From Cavia porcellus (lineage: Eukaryota > Chordata > Mammalia > Rodentia > Caviidae): a stretch of 64,000 bases of DNA. Both the position numbers and the translations under genes were made by a program. The DNA is taken from positions 107,166,812 to 107,230,811 of the forward strand of contig NW_026947486.1 in the NCBI RefSeq assembly GCF_034190915.1, in the 5' to 3' direction. Shown piece after piece: positions 34,809 through 46,807 of the stretch (positions are counted from its first letter, which is position 1; every line of letters begins with the position of its first letter). The notes under the pieces are model-generated. The model was not told the DNA's origin. It was given only the letters and a program-made list of their open reading frames with translations, and did no database searches.

Positions 34809-35389
34809 TTTTATTTTATTTTATTTTAAAGAGATCAAGACAAAACAGGACATAACAGAGCAGATCAGAACAATGTAAGCAAAACAGTATTTCATCAGAA
34901 GACAACCCATATTAACAGTAACTACCATGATGTCACTTTCTTTGAAATAGTTGAGTATAACTTCATATACAATAGTATCAAACATAACAAAATAGTATAA
35001 AAACATGCAAGATAATGAGAGTATTACAGGGTTTCCAGAACCAAATAACAGAAAACAAACAACGGCTACTATATTATCTCATTTTCCATAGAAAATTTCT
35101 TTATACTTTCACACGTAATACAATCCAATAAGATACAACATGATAGAGGCAATGGAAACAGAAGAGCAAGAGCATGGTAGGACTTCAGAGTAAGATGATA
35201 TTATATCAGTACTGGCTATTATTATGACTTGTTTCCCTCAAATTAGCTGTTCATACTATCACAGATAATAAAATCAAAAAAGCAGGACAAACACATTATA
35301 ACTGCAATCATTATAAGGCTTCAAAAACAATGTAATGGGGAATCATGATTATCCTAAACTCTTACGTACTCTTACTATTTCTTACACTA
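34809..35389 (-). mobile_element. L1 3' UTR monomer array, minus strand
   Basis: From the L1 3' end (low coordinates) the array starts with an (ATTTT)n tail and ttttaaagag. Marks of the 'aggacttca' type follow at 34,886, 35,028, 35,179 and 35,316, so spacings are 142, 151 and 137 bp over four monomers. It joins recognisable L1 ORF2 3' sequence at about 35,390 in the same orientation, which identifies the array as that L1's 3' UTR. Confidence 0.8.
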
Positions 35390-35640
35390 GGGAGACTATA
35401 CGGTATTTATACATGTGGGTTTGATTTATTTCAATTATTAGTATGGTCTCAAGTTGCGTCCATTTATTTATAAATATCTCAATGTGATTAATTCTTTATA
35501 GCTGAGTAGTACTCTATTATATAAAAATATCACAACTTTTTTATCCATTCCTCAGTTGATGGACACTTAGGTTGTTTCCAAGATCTGGCGATTACAAATT
35601 GGCTATTATAAACATGGGTGCACATATATTACTGTCCCAC
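35390..35640 (-). mobile_element. L1 ORF2 3' end, minus strand
   Basis: The antisense landmarks are 'tttatttcaattattagtatggtctcaagttgcgtccattt', 'ttctttatagctgagtagtactctatt', 'ccattcctcagttgatggacacttaggttgtttcca' and 'ggctattataaacatgggtgcac'. Continuous with the 3' UTR array on its left. Confidence 0.85.
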
Positions 35641-38600
35641 TGGGATTTAAAAACAATGCTTCATGGATTTCAAAATATGATCAGATACATTGGTTAAATA
35701 AGCTATTTTCTCTCGTTCAAGTCCAATATCATTATTTGAATGCCTGCTTTTTGGGAAAAATTTTAGATTTCAGTTATCTTGGCTCAAGATATACAGCTGA
35801 TTTCAATTGTTTGTGAACAATGAAGAGTCCCTGCAATGTCCAGGACACTTTATTTCATTTTCAATTGTTCCAAAATATTTTAGATGAGACTAAATTTATT
35901 TTCTTTCAAGTATGAAATCTATTATAAATTCTGAATAATCCTTTTCTCCTTCACCACTGTGATTGCTACCATTTAATATATTTCATTCTTACGAATACTT
36001 GCATACTTGTTATTACTTGACTCTCTTTTCTGCTCGTGTCATCCATCTGTCTATTCTTCTGACTATATCATTTTTACTGCTTAGTTATTCCTTGTTACTT
36101 TACGGTTTTGATGGAAATCATGAATGGAATTTCCTTTTATCTATTTCTATCTAAATTCTCAGTGAAATAAGTTTCATCTATTTATGTCCAACTTACTAAA
36201 CTTTTTTGTTGCTAGATGATTTAATTGGCAATTTTGGGTTTTCTAAGTATAAAACCATAACTTCTTTAATGATATAAGATTTATCTCATAAATATCTTCA
36301 TATCTTCTAAAATGTATATATCACCTTTCATTTTTCCATCTTTTTGCAATAGCTACTACTCCAAACAAGAATTACAGAAAGAAGAAAGTATTTTCATACT
36401 AATGCTCAGTAAGTATAGAGAAAAATCTGAACACAATGCAACCATTACCAGCAACACTTTGGGGAATTATGTAACGGTATGTGATATACTCATCATATAT
36501 GAAGTTTAAAAACAAAATTGTTTTCAGAATATAATCTAGCTTTTTAAACACTCACACACATAGTGGCATATGGTCACAGTTAAAGAAAAAGACATGGTTT
36601 ATATTATGTCATTATATAAATTGTGCTATTGCTGCATAATAGAATGTTATTTTCTTATTTATAAACGTTTCTGAAATTACGACTTGCATCAGTAATTTTC
36701 ATATATAATAAATAATTATCAAAAATAAGTGTAAGTGTTCTTAAGGTAAAGATACTTTTCACAGAAGTGCTTTCAGACAGCAAATCCTGGTCCTTAGCTG
36801 GTCAGCAAGTTCTACCCACTCAATTACAAAATGTCAACTGCAGAGAGTTCTTAAAATAAAACCAGTTGCTCAGAATCCTTATATTTCTACAACTGTAGTT
36901 ACTATCTTCAAGATTTCTGAAATGTTGGCCCTGCAACTCTTTTTGGTAGAGACTTGTTCTGCCAGTGCTTTCTGCAAAATATATCTGCTGTGAAATGTAC
37001 TTGCTAAATGGTTACTCTTGCACATAGTTAAGGAAAGGGATGATTTCTGCTGAATACATCCTGGAGGATTCTCGTACTGAGCATCCCTCTCACCTGTATA
37101 GATTCTTCTGCGCTATCCCCACCATCAGTCATCTCCTTAACTGACACAGTTGCAGTTAAAACTTGTCCCTTTGCACATTTGCTAGTGCTTTACTCTATTT
37201 CATGCAGGTTGTAAATGTGCTTGTAATTTTGTACTCCAGTGAAATTAAAGAACATCAGTCTCATCTTTTATTGCTCTTTCCCATCTTCTAACAGGGACTA
37301 TATTTAGGGAAGATGTTCACCTGAATTTGCTATTTGCTGTGAGTCAGCTGTCTAAGTCACAAGAGCATCTTAAATCTTTTGAGTTTTGCTTTCTATGGTC
37401 TTCAATTTCTTTCTCTCCTGGTGAGACTAGAAAGGAAATTTTGGCAGTTGAGGAAATTACATAGAGTAGAGATTGTTAAAGGCCCATTAGGTAAAATCTA
37501 AGGCAACTTTTAAAGTATGAACTATCTTTCAAACAATTAGAATATGGATATATCTCTGAAGCCATTTGGCTTTATGTTAGAAAGCCCAAATGGCTTTATC
37601 ATGTGGAAGATTTTTCATAGAAATGTTAATTGTTTATTGAAATAGATTGCTTTATACTGAATGTACACCCTTGGTGTGATCAAACTGACACATCCATCTT
37701 AAACATGATATATGTTTAATAATTTGGACAATATTTTCTTCTTTGCATTTATTTCCTAACAGAGAACCTGCTATTACAAACTGTTGCTTTGTCAAAGCCC
37801 ATATTCTATTATGTGGTGTTATTTATGCAGAGTCAAATAAAACATTATGCTACTAATCAAAGGTGATAGACACAAAGCATTGTTTTGTTTGCTGGCATTA
37901 TAGATTATGCTAATGGCCATCTGCCTATAATTGATGTTTTGTTCTTCAGTCACAGGAAAAGAAACATAATCAACCATAAGAGACAACTATTTCATTGTGA
38001 TAGATGCCTGTGCAATTGTCTTTTATTCTCCATTATGTTTTTCATAATTTCTTAGTTAATTATTTAGTAGTATAATACTTTTATGATGCTATGACTGTCA
38101 TTGCATTCCAAAAGGGAATTTGAAACATATTGTATGTACATGATGATGTCATCCTTAATATCCTCACCATGCAGCTGAGAAAAAGCAATGAAATCAATAA
38201 TGTTTAAGACTAATGGGTTGATATTTGTTTCTTTTGTTTTCACACATGTTGTTGCTTTACTCAAACTAGTTCCCTATAGAGTAACAATTAGTACTAAAAA
38301 AATCTTTCCAGTAAAACTGTAGGTGAAATGATTAGTGGAGAATAAATTAAGCAAATGTTTCTTTGGATTTAGCATTTATCAGTCCTTATTTATAAGTAAA
38401 TTCATTTTCTATAAGGAAATCATCTGCATCTCCATTTTCTGTTGAAATCTACATTTTTATCTTGCTGGTGTGCCTAGAAGTGGGAGTGGACATATGCAGT
38501 TAAAAACCATTCGTGGTTTGTGTAAAGAGAAATCTACTAAACATTAATAAATAGCACAAGGAAATATAACCTAAGCTATAGATATGGGACTTGACCTAAA

Positions 38601-39119
38601 ATAATTCATGATCCAATTGCAAACTGTATTGTAAAAATTAGGAATAAATTTTAAGCAAGCTATCCAACGTGTTTGAATAGAGGATTAAAAGCTGGAAATC
38701 ATATGGTGGGATTGCTAGCAGAAATTGTTCCCATTTTGAAATGTCTCAGATCACTAAGAAAACAAGTTATGTTTTTTTTTTTTTCCTGAGGCGTCTGTAT
38801 TCTGCAAATCTAGAATAAGAGGGATGTCATTTAAAGGTTGTTTTTTGATATTGGACATGACATCACTGGTGGTGCTTGTCTGTGAACTAAGCACATTCAT
38901 CTCCATGAATTAGGTGTAGTCACTGTTTCAGCAAGCTGAAATAGATGTGTTGCAAGAGTAAGTAGGTGGACATTTATCTATGTACCCAACTTCCAATTGC
39001 ACACACCATACTTTTCTGAACCTTCACAGAGAAGGAGTTTTGTACATGGTTTCTGCTCATTTGTCTATCTGGTTGACTTGGTCCCATCAATTCCTAATTG
39101 TTATAGATTAAAAACTGGT
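35641..39119. other. Unassigned AT-rich DNA, 3.5 kb
   Basis: The largest repeat-poor block I see. The part at 36,760-37,300 has a more even base composition and could be unique or conserved sequence. A hairpin lies at 37,560-37,595. A T run at 38,769-38,783 has no poly(A) signal on the opposite strand. Confidence 0.45.
37560..37595. repeat. Short hairpin, about 14-bp arms
   Basis: agccatttggcttt (37560-37573) pairs with aaagcccaaatggct (37581-37595) apart from one inserted base, around a 7-nt loop. The pairing does not extend outward, so it is too short for a microRNA precursor. Confidence 0.75.
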
Positions 39120-39740
39120 GGTCAACTTAACACCAGTGAAATTAAATCACTATGGTGCTGAGCATAGATGCTCCAGTCGAGGAAAGTTGCAAGCACAAAT
39201 AGAGACATGGGGAAGGAGAAGACATGCATTGTGGCATTGTGGTTTTCACTAAGTGTTGCTGTTTGAGCTGTTGGTTCTCCTGGAGAAGCTCTGGTCCTCG
39301 CATCAAGCATTGCTTTCTGGCTCCTGAGGGGAAAAAGTGTGCCACTTGACCTCCAGGATGGACTCCTCATGCTGGCTACCTGGAATGTACTTGACTGTGC
39401 TTATTGTCGGAGGAGCTCGGGGCTTCCGTGTCACTGAGGATGGCTGTGGTGCTTTTCAGGGCAGCCCTGGTCTTTGTTTTGAGTGTGACTTCTCTGCTCT
39501 GGCATGGAGCCCTCAGTCCACCAGCGCTGCTCCTTCACCCAAGTGGCAGGGACTTTCTGGCTTCCACCCCTGACCTTTGGTCCTTCCCAACACGGATCCA
39601 TAAAAGAAATTGGCGTGAGTCCTTCTTGTGGGTTCTGGACCTCCAGTTAAACTCGTGGTGGGGGCATCGTCATGAGCTCTGGGTCTTCATCTGGACACAT
39701 GCAGGACATTGCTATGGGATTCAGGCCGCTAGCTGAATAT
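39120..39740. other. GC-richer segment with open frames on both strands; unknown
   Basis: About 620 bp stands out by composition from its AT-rich surroundings. It holds a 110-codon plus frame (39,404-39,736), a 78-codon plus frame and 82- and 67-codon minus frames. None shows a recognisable domain. A 'cataaaag' TATA-like motif at 39,600 might suggest an LTR, but TG/CA ends and target duplications were not found. It could be an LTR, an L1 5' UTR piece or a decayed retrocopy. Confidence 0.35.
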
Positions 39741-40039
39741 TTTATGTCTTTAATGTTGTAGATAGATTTCCTGCACTTTGTGTTAATTCTGGGTGACCAT
39801 CATAAAATAATATTATAAATTCCATGTCCTGATTCTAATTGTTCTCTGCTCAATCTCTGACTACAACACTAATAAACCATTGTGTACTGCATACTGAATA
39901 CAAGATCTGTATCTTTCCTCTATATGGAAGATATCTTCTCCCACCTACAGTGTTTGTACTTCTTAGCTCATTATATCAGTTTCCTCCAGGTAAGTATCAA
40001 TTTTTATCTTATTATTTTTTCTGATGTATTATAAGTTTG

Positions 40040-40490
40040 ATTACTGCTTTAGAAAACCTTCCCTGCTGAAAGTTAGTCCCCTGAATTTCCTTCTATTTCT
40101 TTCGTAGTTTTAATCTCCATATTAATGTTTCAAATTTATGTGGATTATTACTACATATGGTGTGAAACAGAAAATTTAACTTTATTTTTGTTTTTTCTCT
40201 TACACAGTAAGGTAGCCTGTTGTTTCAGCATTCTTTATTGGTAATCTAAAAATGAAAATTGTATCACATACTGAATTTCAATACATATATGCTTGGTTTT
40301 TGAAATAACTTTATTTTTCATTGGTTTCATATCTATTTTTCTGCATTGTTTTTGGTTATAATTTTTATAGATTTTATATCTGTAGATCAATGGGACCTCA
40401 GTGAGTATCGTTCTATAGAATAATTTAAGAATTAATCTGGCACATTTCAAAAGAAATATTCAGTAAGATTTTGATTCTAACAATTGAATG
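40040..40490 (-). mobile_element. L1 ORF2 fragment, minus strand
   Basis: 'ttctttattggtaatc', 'tcattggtttcatatctatttttctgcattg', 'ggttataatttttatagattttatat' resemble the antisense of the central L1 ORF2 region ('tattctgttccattggtctat…'). Strongly diverged. Confidence 0.5.
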
Positions 40491-40997
40491 AATGTCTTGA
40501 TTATGAAACAATAATCTCTAATAGTATAGAGCATTTCTATATAGGAATGTAAGCAACCTCTGCATTTATACTAATCTATAAGTAATTCAATCTTGGTATT
40601 ATAAATGCTTCTATTTTCAAAAAATTCTGCACAACTAAATTTAAAATCATTTAAAGTGTTTTGTACATAAATTTGTGACTCTGAAACATATTCTCTCCTC
40701 AGAAAAAATATTCATGAAGGTCTGTAAAACTGAATATATATAAATAACTACAAACCCATCTCTACAGTTCTTCCTTTGTGAACAGGAACCATGGAGGGCC
40801 AACATTCTGATCAGAATTAATCAAAGATTAGGATCACTTCTACATACAATAAAATTTAAACAAATCTAATACTTTTTTGGAGAGTTTTAATTTGAAAGTA
40901 TGGACACATTTAGTGAGTGACTGTTTAACAGTAAGAGAGAGAGAGACAATCAGAAGATAGAAGGACTAGTAGAGTCCATGACTATTCACAAACTATG
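40491..40997. other. Unassigned AT-rich DNA
   Basis: Nothing recognised; a short (GA)n run lies near 40,936-40,946. Confidence 0.5.
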
Positions 40998-41349
40998 TGT
41001 TATGATTTGTGTTTGGGTAGCCCCCTCAGAGCCTCATCCAGTCACAGAAGTGGCTGAGTATAGCATTAGTGATTGGTTCATTGTCCAGCATTGGGCTTGG
41101 AGGTGTGAGTGCTACACTCCACCAGGGGTGGGTAACTGGCATACAATGGAAAGGAGGGAAGGAGGTGTGGCCTGCTTTTGCTGTTTGCAGCTTCGGTGAA
41201 CCATTGTCCCTCAGCCATGCCATGCTGCCTTGGAACAAGCTGAGTGTAGACTGAAACCTCCAAAAACTGTAAGCTAAACAAACCTTTCCTTGCTTTACTT
41301 TGGGCATGAGGTATTTTGTCTCAACAATGAGGGAAAAGAAACCAAGACA
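40998..41349 (+). mobile_element. MaLR solo LTR with target duplication
   Basis: A 352-bp LTR from tgttatgatttgtgtttgg to aagaaaccaagaca. The flanking pentamers ctatg (40993-40997) and ccatg (41350-41354) match at four of five positions. It shares 'ctgaaacctccaaaaactgtaag' and 'ggtattttgtctcaacaatgag' with the LTRs at 13.6 and 53.5 kb. The 93- and 73-codon frames across it are incidental. Confidence 0.88.
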
Positions 41350-42349
41350 CCATGAAATAAGAAAATATGAAAGAGAGATGACAGAGAGTAGTAGTTAAGT
41401 AGAATAAATGGAAACAGAAAATCAAGGTGGACACGATAGAGTTGCTAAGATAGAGAGCAAAGAGTATGCATTGATGAGGAGCATGGGGCAAGACTAATTT
41501 CCTGCTTGCTATTTTTTGAGAAATATTCTTGTTCTTTAAGTAGCTGTTCTTGAGGCTGCCTCTTGTCCTTCACTCTTCTGTGTCTTTTCAGTTAGCACTT
41601 TTGAACTCAGCCAATGTGAATAGACCTCCATTCTTAGCACTGCAAGATCCTGGCAATATATTGCTTTATATAAATTTGGAACCTCTTTGTGAATTTTATT
41701 CCAAATTATTTATCAGTGCTTTATATTTCCCTATAGATTCCATGTCTATATAAGTACAAGAAAAGAATGGGCGATTGCTTGGAGAGGTCTTTATTTACGA
41801 GAGATATGTCAGAACTGGCTTCCGAGAGTTGTCTGTCTATTATTGTCTCCTATTCTTTTCCTACCATTTTTTCTTGATCTGATTTCATTAGGTTGTTGAC
41901 ACCAGTCTACCTCAGCTACTTTTGCTTAAGCCAGTCATCGCATCTATATTGATAAATCCAGTATTGAATCTTTTATCCTCATTTTATTTAATGTTTAGCA
42001 GTATTTGAAACCATTATAACTACATTTTTCTAGATACACTTTGTCATTTGGCTGCTGACAGTCTACTCTTAATTTTTCTTCTGACCTATTGGCCATTCCT
42101 TCCTTGACTCCCTTGCTAGTTCATCTTCATTTCCCCAAATGCTTAATTTTGTGATGGCATAAAACTTACCTTCACTCACTTCCTAGATAATGTCATGCAG
42201 TCACAGGCTTTTCAATACTGAATTAGCTGATGATTCTCAAATTTATTGCATTTCCTGTGAGATGTGTTCTGAAATTCAGATTCATGTATATAATTAACTA
42301 ATCAGCCCTTCTACTTGGTTAACAGAAATTTCAATATTATTATAACTGC
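41350..42349. other. Unassigned DNA; possible upstream L2
   Basis: No gene. The stretch from about 42,060 onward may be a diverged upstream continuation of the L2 that is clear from 42,350. Confidence 0.4.
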
Positions 42350-42985
42350 AACCAAATTCTTGATATTCTCCTACATTGTCCTCATAAGCCTGCTGTTTCC
42401 TCCTGTATTTCCATCTTCTTAATGGTGATCCTATGTTTCTTGTTGCTGAGCAAAAAATTCTGAGTCATCCTTGATTTCTCTTTCTTCCCTCACATCTGAA
42501 ATATATTCACACATGGTCTGAGTAATATCTTTAATATATACTCAAAATGTATCCACTTTTCAACACACCCATTGCTGAAAATCTGATGCAAGCCATATCT
42601 TCTTTCCTGATTATTCTAGTGATTACCCTATTTTCAAATTTAGACTCATAGCTCTATTATTAGCAAGACAACCATTGTGATCTTGTTGAAATGGTAATTG
42701 GATATTGTTATCTCTTTGCAAAAGAATAACCTTGGACTACACACCTCTCTGAGAGTAAAAATATTTAATATTTGAAACTTCTCTTCCATCAGACACTGTG
42801 TAACACTATTTTCATTTTTCCCCTGTCATGCTCTGAACCTTATAAAATACATTTGTTTTTGCCCTGTATTTTTACGGTCTGCCTTTGTTCATGAGGTTTT
42901 ATGAAATGTTTTCTCTTTAGTGATTCTAATACCTAGGACAGTGCTGCCAACATAATGAATCCCCAATAAATATTTGCTGAACTAA
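42350..42985 (+). mobile_element. L2-like LINE, 3' region
   Basis: Landmarks: 'tgctgagcaaaaaattctgagtcatccttgatttctctttcttccctcacatc', 'aaaatgtatccacttttcaacacacccattgctg', 'tgtgatcttgttgaaatg', and the end 'cctaggacagtgctgccaacataatgaatccccaataaatatttgctgaa'. The terminal segment is diagnostic. Confidence 0.75.
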
Positions 42986-43169
42986 TTAAATAAGAGTTAT
43001 CCCCTGAGACTGCACAAGGAATCATTTCAATACAGATAAAGGGCCTTAAATTTTGGAAAAATTGTCTCTATACTATGTCATATTCCAGTTAAATCTTTGC
43101 TAGGTACCTTCCAATGAATTTCTACAGTGAACTGTGACTACTCAGTCAGAATACTCTTTGTAAGGTGTC

Positions 43170-43325
43170 ATCCTTATCTGTGTGTTAGTCTTCCACAGTA
43201 GTCCATGAGTTTCTATGTGTCAGGAAGGGTCTAATATTCACTTCTCTTTTGCATTAACTAAGCACAGTCCTTCCAAAAGTAGGTGCTCCATATACTTAGT
43301 AGAATATGTGAATAAATCCATGGGT
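43170..43325 (+). mobile_element. L2 LINE 3' end
   Basis: 'gtccatgagtttctatgtgtcaggaagggtctaatattcacttctcttttgcattaactaagcacag' and 'aaaagtaggtgctccatatacttag' follow the L2 terminus. Confidence 0.65.
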
Positions 43326-45126
43326 AGAAGTTCTTGCCAGTCCTAGAGATTGCCTTATCCAGAACATTGTTAAAGTCTTCTTCCTAGAAACATTAGATAA
43401 CTTTCCCAGCTGAGTTTGAAAGAAACATGCTTCTAGTTCCCACGCTTCCTCAGAAATTTATATTGGCTGACTCAAAAGAAACAAGATAAACAAAACTGAC
43501 AAAGCCACAGCTGGTCATGACTGTCTTCTTCCTCTAGAAAAACTGAGCAAGCATAAAAGCACCAACAGTTCTGTCCTGGAAGGGCTACAGCTTCAGGAAG
43601 TGAACCATCATTTAACGTCAAAACTGGAACTGCGATCTCAGCACACTGGAGTCTCAGTAATGGGTAAACTGGTGGGTTTACTATCAAATGAAAGAAACAG
43701 AAGATTAGTTTTGCTGTCTGGCTTGCTTCAAAAGCATCTTCCTTGGATGCAATGTGTTCTTGCAGGTGTTCTTGTGAACCAGTTGAGTGGATTTCCCAAC
43801 TAACTGCTACCAGGGATCACAAGGCTTTATGAATCTCAAAGCCCTAGAGAAATAGAAACTGTCATGATCATGTTCCTGTTTTTGTTTTAAAGTCAGGCAT
43901 GTTTTCTAGAATGCAGTTTAGCATCTTTCTCTTTTCTTTTTCCTTTTCTAAGGCATTTAAAGGAAATATGTCAAGGGAACTGCAGTGAGAAACCAATAAG
44001 GGAAAGACTGGTATTCAATAATTTATTAACCCTGAAAAAAATCACCCATTCTCCATTTCCAGAAGATGAAATGTTGCGGTGGGGAATACAAATATATTGG
44101 AAGTTTTCAAAACTTGAGAGGCTGACAATCAACTCCCTGATGATCAGTTAACATCTCAATTATAGCCAATTGGTAACTAATACCTACATTATCAGCTAAA
44201 TTTTTGGCAAGAATTAAAATATAGCAGAAGTGAGATCTCAGTTGTTGCTTAAAACAACATATTTATTTCTGATTTTAAAATTTTCTTGAGGGTATTCTGG
44301 TGAATTCCTCCTGAAAAAGAACAGTTTGCTTTTGTGAAATACTCAGGTTGCAGAATGAGATGGAAGGTTTTTTTGATATCATTTTCTGTTAGACATCCTT
44401 CAACATAGTACCTACTTGATACATGCTTTGTGAATTAATACTAGCAGACACTCATATTTAAATTAATGGAAATCCACTAATTTATATAAGGAAAAGCAGA
44501 GGCTTCAGAAATTACCAGGCAGCTAGGCCAGTTTTCCTTATTTCCAAGTCAAACTTATTCCCAGTAAGCATCTTGCTGTCATTAATTAGGAAGTATATTC
44601 AATACTCTGTTGCTCAATTCTTGACTTCTTTGGGACAATAAACTAGAATGAACCTTAAAATAAATGGTTAGTATAATTTTTATAGTTTGAATTTTCATTG
44701 AGCAAAAAAATGAATACAAATATTAAATGGAAGTCCAAAACAACAATTATCTGTGGATTGATAAAAATGTAAATGATTTTACAATAAACTGAGGACTATA
44801 AATTATACTGAATTGCAATAATTTCTCTACAAATCCTAATATGATGTCCTGTGACCCATTTAAAATGTAGGGATAGTATTCTATTCTCTGTCTGTGTGGC
44901 TGGCATTCTAGCTCAAGGGAATTGCTTCCTAACTATTGAATTAATTACTTCATTAGTAAGTATGAATAAAAAGATTGGATTAATGGCACAATAAGTCCAT
45001 ATACACAAATACACACAAGTCACTATTAGTCACTGAACCAGTAACAGAAAGAATAGATATAATGTACATCTGAGAATTTTTAAAGTACATAGTGGACGAA
45101 ATCAGTTCAAGATGATTTATTTTGCA
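43326..45126. other. Unassigned DNA, 1.8 kb
   Basis: No gene or named repeat supported. The 71- and 67-codon frames at 43,472-43,803 overlap on opposite strands in a GC-richer patch of unknown origin. Confidence 0.45.
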
Positions 45127-45540
45127 TTTTTTATTTTAAAGAGAATAAGACCAAACAAAATAAAACGGAATAAAACTAATCAAAACAAACCAGTGTGACA
45201 CAGGACTTCAAACGAATACAAAATCAACAATGATTATACTAATGCTTCTTGTCTTCAAAATAGCTGCCAATAACTTCAGACATAGTAAATATCAAACAAA
45301 ACAGAACAGAATAGAACCAATAAAAAACAGGGAACGCAGTAAAGGACTTCAAAATAAGATAATAATAATCCAATTTGGCTATAATAATATATTTTGTCAT
45401 ATTTGAAATAACTGACCATGCCATCAGATATAATAAAATCAAACAAAACAAAACAGAATAAAACCCAGCCCAACAAAACAATGAAAATGATTCAGGATTT
45501 CAAAGCAAGATAACAGAATTAACAATGGCTACCACCTTCA
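45127..45540 (-). mobile_element. L1 3' UTR monomer array, minus strand
   Basis: It starts with ttattttaaagagaataag. Monomer marks aggacttca/aggatttca lie at 45,202, 45,343 and 45,494 (spacings 141 and 151 bp). A-rich linkers such as 'aatcaaacaaaacaaaacag' separate them. A possible fourth mark is at 45,612. The 80-codon minus frame at 45,239-45,481 is a by-product of the T-rich sense strand. Confidence 0.75.
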
Positions 45541-45776
45541 GAAGGAGATGCCCCATAGATGCTACTCTGTGTATTGTTATCCTCTCAATAGCTGATAAGT
45601 CTACCCACTTTAGACCTTCAAAGTCAGTGAAACAATAAACATTACAAACATTAAGTTGTATTTTACTTCAATAGCTTTCATCATAGCCTACATTTCTCTA
45701 AATCAGCCACTTATAGCGGCAGGTAGGGTAGGGAGGGTTGGCTCTTCTTGTTTTGCAGCCTGCGGGCTGAAGTGAC

Positions 45777-46045
45777 TGGCATCTGGCTCTCCCCTCAGTG
45801 GCCCATGCATGGTTCTGATCTGCAGGGAGGGCTTGCCTCTTGGTGACTTCTTCTCTTCCCCTGCAGACCATGAATGGCGCTGACCCACAGGAAAAGGCTG
45901 GTGTCTGGCTGTCCCCCCAGTGGCCTGCATACAGTGCCGATTCACAGAGAGGGCTTGCTTCTTGGTAACTTCTTGTTCTCTTCCCTACAGTCCATGAATG
46001 GCACTAACTTATGGGAAAAGGTTAGTGTCTGGCTGTCTCCCCAGA
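45777..46045 (+). repeat. GC-rich tandem repeat, about 122 bp unit, 2.2 copies
   Basis: Unit starts lie at 45,777, 45,899 and 46,023. Shared blocks within each full unit are 'tctggct(c/g)tcccc', 'cagggagggcttgcctcttgg' (second unit: cagagagggcttgcttcttgg), 'acttcttctcttcccc' and 'catgaatggc'. The first two units are full and the third is a partial unit of about 23 bp. In L1 sense it lies upstream of the 3' UTR array at 45.1 kb. The 80-codon minus and 61-codon plus frames arise from the repeat. No domain is recognised. Confidence 0.9.
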
Positions 46046-46807
46046 AGATGGTGTTTTAACTAACTGAGAGTCTTACAGCCATTTCCAGGATCAAGAGCGA
46101 GTCCTAGACATTCATCATTCCATACTTCTCAAGTGTCACCACATTGTAGCCACATCACCATCACTATTGTCTGTCTTGAAATTAACTGACGTACTTTACT
46201 AGCCTTTTATTCCTGATATAGCAGTTATTCCAGGAAGCCCCAGGTTCCTAAGGCTTATCTGCCCCAGTTCAGTTCCCATACAACTCTATACCACAATTTC
46301 TGTCCTGCTTATTTCTTTGATCTTTCCCCAAATCCTAAAAGCCTTTTATTATGTTCTTTGGAACTAACCACTGACATCATCAGCAAAAGCCACCATCATT
46401 TTAAGCTCTTTTCTGAATGTTCCTTCAATTTCTTATTTTAAAGAAAAAAAAAAAACAATTTCAAAGGCAGGATATTAGGAAAGTAGCAATAATTAATACC
46501 TTGTGTATTGTTAGTTTCAAAGTATCTACTCAAGTACAAGATACAAGCATGAAATATTGTCCAAACAATATTAGCACAAATCTTTCCTTTCCTTTTTTGC
46601 TACAGCTAAAATATGGATTTAGCTTGAAACATTGTTTACCTGATGTCTTCTTATTCTGTACTTTCTTTATTTCCCGTTACCTCCTTTGTCACTATAATTG
46701 GAGGTCAGAAAACTATCTATTTTGGTTATTCATTGCTGTTTTCAGACAATTCTCCCACTTTCTTCCCTAAAAACAATGACTTTTGATCATCAAGATACAT
46801 TGGTCAT
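46046..46807. other. Unassigned; possible L1 3' UTR scrap at 46,430-46,570
   Basis: At 46,436 a ttttaaag followed by an A run, 'caatttcaaaggcagg' and 'gcaataattaatacc' resembles one monomer of the L1 3' UTR array in minus orientation. The 117-codon plus frame at 46,417-46,770 overlaps this and shows no domain. Confidence 0.35.

Noticed and set aside
37560..37595. microRNA precursor
   Set aside because: The stem is about 14 bp with a 7-nt loop and does not extend; far too short.
38769..38783. Minus-strand retrocopy tail (T run)
   Set aside because: No poly(A) signal is found on the minus strand just before it.
41026..41307. 93-codon minus frame with 61- to 73-codon frames opposite
   Set aside because: All lie in the MaLR solo LTR at 40,998-41,349; similar frames appear in the sister LTR at 13.7 kb.
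45239..45481. 80-codon aromatic-rich minus frame
   Set aside because: It is a translation of T-rich L1 3' UTR monomers and repeats its own motifs with the monomer period.
45777..46045. CRISPR-like array or coding repeat protein
   Set aside because: Units are 122 bp, adjacent without spacers, and in mammalian DNA; frames are not kept open across the units.
46417..46770. 117-codon plus frame
   Set aside because: AT-rich, with a poly-Lys start from an A run and no domain; it overlaps a probable L1 3' UTR scrap.
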